Assembly (NCBI GenBank): GCA_021018995.1
Contig: CM037590.1
Location: 85,468,097 to 85,532,096, forward strand
From: Chloranthus sessilifolius
Taxonomy: Eukaryota > Streptophyta > Magnoliopsida > Chloranthales > Chloranthaceae
Direction: 5' to 3'
DNA: 64,000 bases
Part shown: one piece after another, positions 45,887-55,221 of the stretch
Position numbering within the stretch: position 1 is the first letter of the stretch
Layout: every line of letters starts with the position of its first letter
Notes under the pieces: model-generated
Seen by the model: only the letters and a program-made list of their open reading frames with translations
Told to the model about the DNA's origin: nothing
Databases searched by the model: none
Translations under genes and position numbers: made by a program

Positions 45887-46375
45887 CATGAGGAGCAGTG
45901 TCCTCACTGATTCAAAGGTGGATGTGCAGCAGGCTCAAGACCTAGAGATTGATAGAACAAAAACATCAAGAAGGAAAAACACATAACAACTAATATAAAA
46001 ACAAACACACAGATATACAAAAAGAACATCAGAAAAAGACATTTCGTTAAAATTAAAAAAAAATTAAAAGATTACAAAGAGATAGAAATTATAAACCTAA
46101 GGACAATCTAAATGCACAACAACAAAACATCCTGCTGAAACAAAATGGTTCTTCCTCCTAGCTCAAGGATATCCTCAACCTACTGCATGTGGAAGAGGAA
46201 CTGCAAGCCAGGAGAGGGGGGGGGGGAAGAACAGGGATCAGGGTAGAAGGATGTTGAGCAGGAGGTTGGGGGATTGAAGAGGATGGGGGGGGGGGGAAGG
46301 AGGTGGTTCGGTCTTTTGCTTCTTCTTCTTCTTCTTCTGCTTATTCTTATTCTTCTCCTCCTTAGCGAGGATCCT

Positions 46376-46495
46376 CTACACCTCCTCATATTCATCCCAG
46401 AGGAATTGTAAGGGGTCCGACTGTTTAGGTGGAGGTGAGTCCAACCACATAGGATAAAATTTGTTAGGTAGATCGATTGGTTTGTCGACCGCCAT
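46376..46495 (-). CDS. Athila small conserved ORF, element C copy
   Basis: Starts MAVDKPIDLPNKFYPMW and reads SDPLQFLWDEYEEV to a TAG at 46376-46378. The same frame then stays open for 45 codons (RILAKEEKNKNKQKK, then a Pro-rich part with a G-run on the + strand) to a TGA at 46238-46240, matching the C-terminal half of the A1 copy. TATA-like box 70 bp upstream at 46562-46572. Unknown function. Confidence 0.55.
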   Translation of the reverse strand: MAVDKPIDLPNKFYPMWLDSPPPKQSDPLQFLWDEYEEV

Positions 46496-46561
46496 AGTTG
46501 AGAGAAGTGAAGGATAGTTAAGATTAGAGGAGAGTAGATGCGAAGAAGATGAACTACCCTT

Positions 46562-46572
46562 GTATTTAAAAT
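46562..46572 (-). promoter_or_regulatory. TATA-like box of the small ORF, element C
   Basis: ATTTTAAATAC on the minus strand, about 67-77 bp before the ATG at 46495. The same word and distance are found in D. Confidence 0.5.
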
Positions 46573-46799
46573 GCTTGGACGGTGGAATATGAATCAACGA
46601 ATTAAATATCGCTTCCTTCCAAGGTCAATTGTCGAAAAGAAATTAAGGAAGGGTAGTTGGCAATGAAGTGTGATTGTTATGGGAAATGGTAAATCGCATA
46701 ATTTATTATGGGGAATGGGAATACACAATGAATGTTGGTCTATTTTTAGACCAGAGAGTTAAGATAAAAAGATAGGAAATCGAAGAAATTTCTCAGGAT

Positions 46800-47160
46800 A
46801 AAAAGGGCTAATCTCGCGGTTCGCACAGTTATCCACTGGTATTCGCAGCGTAGAAATCTCATGGAGAACAGATGTATCTTCGCAAGAAGGAAAATCACGC
46901 AGAAGAACTTAGCTCCGCGAGCACAGATTAAGAAGCTGTGTGTGCCTCGCGAAGTTACTTCGCGGAGTAGACGTTGGGACAGAGCGCATGAAGTAGTTTC
47001 TCATTCCTTGCGTGGCTTAACTGGTGATATCACGTAATAGAATATTTTGAATTCTGCTTTTTGCGCCCTTTTTAACTCCGCGAGAAAGCTTTGAAATGGC
47101 TCGCGATTGTGAAAATTAGGCCATAGAACTCCGCGAGAGACCAACACTCTACCTCTTTTC
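46800..47160 (-). promoter_or_regulatory. Internal CG-word array, element C
   Basis: Words include AATCTCGCGG, TTCGCACAGTTA, CTCCGCGAGC, CCTCGCGAAG, TTCGCGGAG and CTCCGCGAGA. They lie between the integrase end and the small ORF and resemble the array in the LTR of C. Confidence 0.45.
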
Positions 47161-47529
47161 ACAATTTGTGCCCTGGCCTGCGCTTGTACAGTGTCAGGCA
47201 CCCTTTTCGTGGCCATCAACATCCATCTCTGTATATGTATCCCCTTTCTAAATGATCATGACCTCCCCGATACCAGCACATGCATATAAAAAATTCAAAA
47301 TGATAAAATTTCTTCATGCAAACAAATTCTATACAGTTACAATGCTAGTACCTCAATCACCTAGCAGTAATAAGCATTCATCTCCCATGTTACCGAAAAT
47401 AATGAACAAGTACTCAAAACAGAGTAAACAAGGTAGATGAAAAGAAACAAATCTCCATGATAAAAAAATAGTAAATGATAGGTTTCTAATCAGACAAAAA
47501 CATACAACAATTTTAAACAGCTATGACAC
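47161..47529 (-). other. Spacer between integrase and the word array in C
   Basis: A/T-rich, no gene seen. Confidence 0.6.
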
Positions 47530-47954
47530 ACATAATACAAAGCTGTGGATCACTGAGCAGTGGGAGGCTCATGTGGGTGAATGGTTTGAGGAAGCTCCAC
47601 TAGTTGTTAAACACAAATCTTGAGCCTCTGACCATTTACTTTCATGATCTGCCCTGATACTGGATCAAGGATCTCCACAACACTAGATTGGGAAGCTTTG
47701 ATTACAGTGTAAGGTCCATCCCATCTTCATTTCAACTTCCTTGGAAAAAATTTAAGTTTGGAGTTGAAAAGCCAAACCTTAGTGCCAGCATTGAATTCCT
47801 TTTTAAACAGCTTCTTGTCAAAGAATGACTTTGATTTCTTCTTGTACATTCTGGTATTTGCATAGGCTTCTAGCCTCATTTCATCAAGTTCTGTCATTTA
47901 TAACTTCCTGTGAGAACAAATGAAGTTAGATTTAAATTCATTGCTTTGATAGCC

Positions 47955-49058
47955 TGTTAAGACCTGAAAAGTACCACTTTTTACCCCTTAACTTAATCTC
48001 TGTTAGACCCTTAATCATTTGATAAATGTGTTTTAAGTCTATCCTGTAGGTAATAAGCAGCAGCTGCAAATAAGGCCCTAACCATGCCAAGAAGCTTACC
48101 TCTTTGCCCCAGAAGTGCCTCAGGAGAAAGAAAGTTAGACCCAGATAGAACTGGCAGCAGCTTAGGCACAACAAAGTAGAAACAAGTTAAGAAGTGAGCC
48201 TTGCACAGATGTCGCAGAGCTAAATTGAACCAGAAAGAATGCGTCGTGCAGCTGTCGCAAGCTTATGAAGGGAGCACACCAACTGGTCGCGCAGTCTTCA
48301 TGCCGTTCTCATGGGGTTTATTTGACTTAAAGCTCTTGCAGTCACGGGATTGGTACTTTGTTCATCGCGGGGTTGCTCTAGTCATCGCAGGATTGCTCTT
48401 TCCATTTGAATGGCGTGGGAATTGCGCTCGCAGTTCGTTCCTTGGTGAATCCCGCGGGGATCCTTGCAAAGAAACAATGTGCATGGGCTTCTGGATCGTG
48501 CGAGCAGTTCCCTAAAGGTCTATCCATGCCATCCCGCTTACGGCAATTCTTGAGAATGCTGAGCTCTCTCTCCTTAGTGAATCGCGCCAAGATTAAGGGC
48601 TCTTCTTTTGAGCTGCGCAAGTGCTTCGCGAGCACTTATGACTGAGCCTCACGAGAACCACGCGAAGTCTTCTTTTCAATTCCTTCTGTCATCAAACCGC
48701 GCGAGAACGGCGCGAAGATTGCACGACCAGTTGGTGTGCTCCCTTCAAAAGCCCGCGACAGTTGCGCGACGCATTCTTTCTGGTTCAATTTAGCTCTGCG
48801 AAATCTGTGCGAGGCTCACTTCTTAACTTGTTTCTGCTTTGCTGTGCCTAAGCTGCAGCCAGTTCTGTCTGGGTCTAACTTTCTTTCTCCTAAGGCACTT
48901 CTGGGGCAAAGAGGTAAGCTTCTTGGCATGGTTAGGGCCTTATTTTCAGCTGCTGCTTATTACCTACAGGATAGACTTAAAACACATTTATTAAATGATT
49001 AAGGGTCTAACAGAGATTAAGTTAAGGGGTGAAAAGTGGTACTTTTCAGGTCTTAACA
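47955..49058. repeat. Element D 3' LTR: truncated, with a 356-bp inverted repeat
   Basis: From the right (minus strand) it starts normally, TGTTAAGACC at 49058, and follows the U3 of LTR D for about 750 bp to 48311. It then switches to the other strand and runs to 47955 as an inverted copy of the first 356 bp. Arms are 47955-48310 and 48703-49058, with a 392-bp spacer. About 1.27 kb of the LTR, including TATA region, R and U5, is absent. Both outer ends read TGTTAAG going inward. Confidence 0.92.
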
Positions 49059-49073
49059 CACCCCCAAACCTAA
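49059..49073 (-). other. Element D polypurine tract
   Basis: On the minus strand AGGTTTGGGGGTG directly before TGTTAAGACC. Confidence 0.85.
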
Positions 49074-50665
49074 TCTTTGCTAGTCTCTTAGCAAAGCTGT
49101 AACTAATTAAATGCCACTTTTGTGGGGATCACGGGTACATTTAGCATATGTACCAAGCCTTTCCCTAGTGGAGGAGTGAAGTCTCTTGAGGGTTTTCAGT
49201 GAAGATACCCCCAAACTTCACCATTAGAATAGTTAAGTATAGTGCAGTTAATGATAACACAGATTTCAATGTACAAAGCTTCATTCCACACCCATTCTTT
49301 AACACTTAGAGGAAACTGTAGCAGTGTTGCAGGCTATTTAAAACTCAAAAGTTAACATGTGTTTGCATCACCACCATTCATTTTACATTATAAATTCAAT
49401 GTGTACAAATCAGTACCCAGCTTGCCTTAAATTCTAGATTCAGGTTGGATACAACCCCAATGAAGTCAAAATTTAGACCCAATTCTCACCAGGGCTATCT
49501 CTCAACATTGACCATCTGAGGGTGTTCACATTCAAAACAGCTCAAGAGCAGTTACAGACCCCAAATGGGCCTGCAAGCATGAGCATAGGCAAAGCTTCTA
49601 ATTTCTGACATCCTCATGACTTTTCACCAAAGATTGGACAACTCCTCATCTCCACATGACAGCTCATTTCACTTTGGATCTACAAGGTCTTTTTAAATGG
49701 GTTGTAATGTGGCTCATGGGTGAGGGATGTAAAGAATCAAGGGGTAAAAATGGAATCAAAATGAAGAAATCAGCAAGGTAAGGAGTGATTCATGACTTCA
49801 CAACCTTTATTTCAGCAAAACTTCATCTTTCTTGATATATTCCCGAATCAAAGTGGCCAGCTTCTCCTCTTCTTTTCAATTTTCAGATGATGTTCTTATC
49901 TAGACTTCTCTTTATTTTCTCTTTTTATTTTTATTCAATCTTTTTATGAATTTTTTATGATGAACTGCCACACAAATACCATTGATACGCTACTGTTCAT
50001 AAGTTGCTTTTCTTCACCTTCCACAGAATGTTGGACCATTCTCACTTTCTTTAACTCCTTCTCCTTTACCTTCTGAATTCTTAGAGTGAGGGTGAGGTTG
50101 AATCAGGTCATGAGGTTAAGGTGCAAGTATTCTGGTATTTGTCAAAGAAAAGTAAGATTTTTAAGACTCAACTAGTGTATGCAAAAGGGGCAGCTTTTAA
50201 AAGGTTGGATTTTTAGGCTCAAACTGTCCAAATGAAGGCCTTGGATCATTTCCTTAGTGTCATGAGCGCTGTCAATCAGTTTTGATTTAGAGGTGCCCAA
50301 CTTCTAGTGAAAAAGTCTTGATTCACTCAGTCCTTAGAGCAAAAAAAATAATGCCAAAAACACTCTTCAAAAGAAAATGGTGGGCCCAAATCTCACTAGG
50401 TATGGTCCTCAAATTAACCCATGGGGTGTATTTTTTTCTCTCCTCTTAGGTTCACTGAGTACCAATTGAAAAATTTTCTAATATTAGCTTCATGGTGGTG
50501 TCAAGATTTTAACATTTTCAGTTTCGAAAAGTCTGCAAAAATATTTTAATTTTTTATACAAATTTCCTCATTGTATCAAGTTAGGTGGAAATTGACTTTA
50601 TGCATCCCAGTTATACCACCATTACTGCTCTAAAATTAACTATTCTATTGGCAAACCTACCCTGC
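49074..50665 (-). other. Element D conserved 3' noncoding region
   Basis: Aligns with A1 and C over its whole length. No convincing ORF. Confidence 0.6.
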
Positions 50666-50679
50666 CACACCCCCAAACT
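50666..50679 (-). other. Element D second polypurine-like tract
   Basis: On the minus strand GTTTGGGGGTGTG, 1,607 bp from the 3' tract. Confidence 0.6.
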
Positions 50680-51039
50680 ATGAGGAGTAGTGTCCGCACT
50701 GGTTCAAAGTTGAGAAAGTGCAGTAGATTCTATACAGAAGAAGACAAACAAAAACACATAAGAGCAGCGAAAGAGAACTAAGCAAAATGGGAATTGAACA
50801 ATATAGAACAAAAAGAAAATTTCATTAGCATTGAAAAATATTACAAAAAGAGTGACAAAAAGAGAAAAAAATAAAAGCCTAAAACAGACAAAATAAGGGG
50901 GGGGGGGGAAGAACAGGGATCAAGGGGGAGTCGGTGGTGGAGGGTTTGAGGAAGATGGTGGGGGAGATGCAGGTGGTTCGATTTTTTTCTTCTTTTTCTC
51001 TCTCTTCTCATTTTTCTTCTCCTCCTTGGCCATGATCCT

Positions 51040-51159
51040 CTAGACCTCTTCATACTCATCCCAAAGAAATTGTAATGGGTCCGGCTCCTTAGGCGGTGGG
51101 GGGTCCAACCACATAGGATAGAATTTGTTTGGGAACTCGTTGGGTTTGTCATTCGCCAT
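51040..51159 (-). CDS. Athila small conserved ORF, element D copy
   Basis: MANDKPNEFPNKFYPMW, then PKEPDPLQFLWDEYEEV, then TAG at 51040-51042. The frame continues 39 codons (RIMAKEEKK-, Lys-rich, Ser/Pro-rich) to TGA at 50920-50922. Nearly identical to the C copy up to the TAG. TATA-like box at 51226-51238, 67 bp upstream. Confidence 0.55.
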   Translation of the reverse strand: MANDKPNEFPNKFYPMWLDPPPPKEPDPLQFLWDEYEEV

Positions 51160-51225
51160 GGTTAGGAGGAGGGTCGGACTGCTAGGGTTAGAAGAGAAAG
51201 GATGAGATGAAGACGAACTAACTTC

Positions 51226-51238
51226 GTATTTAAAATAC
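51226..51238 (-). promoter_or_regulatory. TATA-like box of the small ORF, element D
   Basis: GTATTTTAAATAC on the minus strand, a perfect palindrome except for the centre; same word and distance to ATG as in C. Confidence 0.5.
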
Positions 51239-51850
51239 TTGGACGGTGGAAAATGAATCGGCATATTAAAGTTTTGTAGCTTTCCAAGCATGGCAATAAA
51301 TTGGGAGTATGCTGGGAATGAGGAATCGCATAACTGATTATGGGAAAAGAGAGCTTAGAATAAATGATGTTCTAAATTTAGCCTTGGTATTAAAGGTGAG
51401 CTCGTGTATCGTGCAGCTGCACACTGGAAGATGTAGAATTCTGCTTTACGCGCGCTCAGGACCCCGCGAGCAACTTTTGACAGGGCCCACGATTATGAAA
51501 ATGAGGCCATTTTAATCCCTTGATCGAGATCAACACTCGACCTCTGTGCACCATTTGTGCTGAGGGCTGTACTTGCACAATGTCATCCATCCACTCAGTT
51601 GCCATCTACATCAACCCTTCACATGGATTCCTATTTGAAATGAGAATAGCCTCCCTAAATTCATCTCCCTTGTTACTGACAAAAGTGAACAATATGAAGT
51701 CAAATGTAAAAAATAAACAAGCACACAGAACAGATATGGCATATAACTCAATAGATAAAAAGAAGAAAAATTCTATTAACTTGGAAAAATATGTACAATT
51801 ATAATTACAATAACCAGAAAAGAAGTGCAAAGGCACGAAAAACCTAATCT
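51239..51850 (-). other. Spacer upstream of the small ORF in D
   Basis: No gene seen. A few CG words (TACGCGCGC, CCCGCGAGC near 51450) remain of the internal array. Confidence 0.5.
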
Positions 51851-51905
51851 ACAATTTAATGGTTTCTTTTAATAATCAGCAATTTAATGATTTCTTTTAG
51901 GACCA
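51851..51905 (-). other. Deletion junction in element D
   Basis: AATTTAATGGTTTCTTTT (51857) is followed 30 bp on by AATTTAATGATTTCTTTT (51887). Left of it the sequence matches A1 near 13190, right of it A1 near 20020. About 6.8 kb relative to A1 is gone; the repeated word looks like filler made at the joint. Confidence 0.75.
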
Positions 51906-53160
51906 CTTCCTGCATGTGAGGATTCAATTTCCTCTGCATTTCCTTGGAGGGTGTTGAGCCCTCTAAATGGATCCTATGCATACAGATTGATGCATCTATC
52001 CTTTCTAGATCAGCAATGGTCTAGCCAATTGCCTTCTTGTGCTTCCTCAAAACTGTTAGTAATTCTTTCTCTTGCTCATTGGTAAGAGAAGAGGAGATAA
52101 TTATAGGAAGTTTTTCATCTTTCTCAAGGAAAGCATATTTCAATGTTTCTGGAAGCTTCTTGAGTTCCAGATCAGGGGCTTGTTGGATGGATGACAGGAT
52201 TGGTGCTTTGTTGGTTTGAGGAAGGGGCAGTAATATAGGTTTCCAAATGGAATGCTGCACTAAGCCCACATAAGACTTTAATGTGGTCATGTCTTCTGGC
52301 ATTACAGCTGGGCTTCCTTCCTTTACCATGTTCCAAACTTTAGTTAAACTTGTGATAATGTTGTCCCACTCTAGCAGAGTGGGCAGTTCTTCTTCAATAA
52401 CTTCTTCTAGTACATCCACTACAAAGCATTCCTCATTGTTCAGCTGAGGGTACTTTGCACTCTTGTACACATTAAGTTTAACTTTCATATGTCTGAAAGT
52501 TACCTCCATAATCCCAGACCTGCATTGAATGCATGCATTGGCAGTGACCAAGAATGGTCTACCCAAAATAACAGGTATCAGGGATGTACTCTTGTTGCAG
52601 CCCATGTCCAAAACAAGGAAGTATGCAGGGTAGAAGAACTTACCCACCCCTACCAAGACATCCTTAACCACTCCCATGGGTCTCCTTTCAGACCTATCAG
52701 CCATCAACAACACAATGGGGGTAGGTTTTAGTTCCCCCAAACCTAGCTACTGATACACACTATATGGCAACAGGTTAACACTGGCTCCAAGGTCTAGAAG
52801 GGCCCTTCCAATTGTGTAGTCTCCAATTATGCAGGGAATAGTGGGTATCCCTAGGTCTTACAACTTCTCTGGCATTGTCATGTTTAATATAGAATTAACT
52901 GTATCAGTTGCAAAGACCTTTTTGGACAAATGACCTCTAGCTTTCCTTTTCTGGGTACAAAGGTTTTTCAGAAATTTTGCATAGGCTGGGACCTGTCGGA
53001 TTGCATCAAGCAGGGGCAAATTAATTTTTACCTGCTTAATGGTCTCCATCATTTCCTCTATCTGTGCATTCTCCTTATCAAAAGGGGCAGGGCCACTCAA
53101 AGCTTGAGGAAATGGCAGCTGAGGTACTGCTGATTCCTCAGCTGCAAACCTATGACTGAA
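51890..53160 (-). pseudogene. Element D protease region and start of RT
   Basis: APFDKENAQIEEMMETIKQV, then TIGRALLDLGASVNLLPYSV (protease core D-L-G-A intact, about 52835-52775), YQ-stop-LGLGELK with the same TAG as A1, FFYPAYFLVLDMGCNKSTSL, PVILGRPFLVTANACIQYR- type flap region (52740-52021 open), and KAIG followed by a stop. The RT N-terminus (ASICMHRIHLEGSTP and QRKLNPHMQEVVLKEIIKL-like) ends at the deletion joint. Confidence 0.8.
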
Positions 53161-54901
53161 CTTTTATTTTTTCCTTTTTTCATCTTTTATTTCCTATTGA
53201 GGCTCAACTATAGCCTCTTTATTTTTCCCTTGTTGCAGGGTAGCAGGCAACTCCTGGCTCTGTGCTCTAACAAAGTCTCTTTCACTTTCACTTGACAGTT
53301 CTTTGGGAATGACCTCTCCTTGTTCCTTTCCCACCTAGTTGTCTACCAGCCTGCCAGTCCTCAGGGTTGTAATGGCATTAGCACCCTCAAAACTTGAGGA
53401 GCCTTCTCCAATCGAATATTGGCCCTTAGGGTTGGCCACTGGCTGGCTTGGCAACCTGCCCTCTTCTCTTTTGGCCAAGGCATTGGCTATTTGGCCTAGC
53501 TGCTTTTCTATTTTCTTTATGCTTTGACTATGAGAAGTCACAGTCTGAGTCAAGGGATCCAAGGCTTTGCAATTGGGTCAAAACCTGATCCTCAAAAGAA
53601 GCATTTCGAGGCTGAGGTGGAGGAACTACCAACTGATTTTACTGCTGGGGCTGCTGCTGATGCTAGAAATTTAACCTTGGGACATATCCCTGGTTAAATT
53701 GCTGCTAAGGCCTTTGAGGTAAGGCCAACATCTGTTGTAGCTGCATATAATTATCTTGCCTCCACCACAAATTTGGATGGTCTCTCCATTGGTAACCAGC
53801 ATTTTGGTGCTGGTATCCAAATGGTTGTTTGTTGTAGCCACCAAATTGTTGCTGTCCAAATGATTGGGCAGCAACAGCCTGTTCCATCACATACTCAAGG
53901 TATTGCCCTACAAATGGGCACTCTTCTACTGTGTGTTGTGGAGATTGGCATATCAGACATGTCTCCATCACTTGTGCAGCTAATTTGGGTTGCACCACAG
54001 TTAAAAGTTTATCAAACTTATCAGAGAGATTGGCCATTTGCGTTCTCAGGTCATCATTTTCCCTAACTTCATACATCTTTCCTTTGGAAGTTTCAGCAAG
54101 CCCCAGCTTAGGAGAAGGCTCTTGAACAGTCCTTGACAAGGACATCTTCTGGAAAGCATTTTCACTGATGACCTCGAACAAGTCCCATGCCTCATTAGCT
54201 TTATGCATGTACGTTCCATCACAAGAGGCATCTACCATGTCTCTACTTTTCTCATCAATCCCATTATAGAAGCTCTGAACAAGCTGCTAGTCAGGGATCT
54301 TGTGGTGGAGACATTGTTTGAGTATCTCCTTAAATCTGTCCCAAGATTGATTAAAATCCTCAATTGGGGATTGGGCAAAAGTTAGTATTGCTTTCCTCAA
54401 CTGGCTGGTTTTGGTCTTTGGGAAGAATTTGGTCAGAAATCTTGTCTGGAGGTCTTTCCAAGAAGTGATGCTGTTGGTTGGGAGAGTAGCTAACCAGGTG
54501 TTGGCCTTGTCCTTTAAGGATAAAGGAAAGAGCCTTAACCTAGTGGCTTCTGGTACCAAACCAGTAATGGAGAATGTTGTGCACAGGGCCAAGAATTGGT
54601 CAATGTGCTTGTAAGGGTCTTCCTTGCTAAGCCCATGGAAAGAGGGAAGCATTTGGATGATGGAGGTTTTAATCTCGTAGTTTCCCTGAACATCAAGGAA
54701 TTGAATGCTGAATGGAGAATTATAATCATCAGGAGCATTCAATTCCTTCAATATTCTGGGTTGCTCTTCACCCATAACTGTTGTCTCAATTTTAGTAGGG
54801 GGTTCAACTATGGTGTGTCTGGGCCTTCTTGCTCTTCTACCCCTTTTTATCTCAGGCTTAGGAGGCTCGAATGTAGAACTGAGGGATCTCCTTCCTAACA
54901 T
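53161..54901 (-). pseudogene. Element D gag
   Basis: Starts MLGRRSLSSTFEPPKPE at 54901. Open to 54287 (capsid part: APDDYNSPFSIQFLDVQGNY, IIQMLPSFHGLSKEDPYKH, PLSLKDKANTWLATLPTNS, RKAILTFAQSPIEDFNQSW), where Trp is changed to TAG. It resumes at 54238 (DASCDGTYMHKANEAWDLFE) with an intact zinc knuckle C-x2-C-x4-H-x4-C (CLICQSPQHTVEEC), a Gln/Gly-rich tail and QSIKKIEKQLGQIANALAK. Late stops (53640-53710) are Gln codons changed to TAG/TAA. Confidence 0.85.
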
Positions 54902-55197
54902 GCACACACACCAACAACAGGGAAGACTACTTGCAGACACATTGCACTTAATAAAATTACAACTATCCTAATCAACTGCTATGGAATTTTTAAAGGAGAA
55001 ATAGACTGAGTTTTGAGGGTTAAAGAAGTGCAAACAGAGGTAGCCAGACTCCCAGTGCAGTTCTACTTTCCTTCTCTGCTGCTGTCCAGATCTGTAAGAA
55101 AAATTCCAAATATAAATTAGCAGTATCAATTATTCACAAGCACATCTACCAAAGAATAAATAACACAAAAATCTAGGGTCCACTAATAGATCAAGAT

Positions 55198-55215
55198 TCC
55201 CAAGCTACGGCGCCA
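55198..55215 (-). other. Element D primer binding site, tRNA-Asp type
   Basis: On the minus strand TGGCGCCGTAGCTTGGGA, 6 bp inside the 5' LTR. Confidence 0.85.
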
Positions 55216-55221
55216 AAAACT

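Noticed and set aside
46217..46298. G-runs as G-quadruplex signal
   Set aside because: They are codons for proline in the small ORF tail read on the other strand and vary in length among copies; no evidence for a role.
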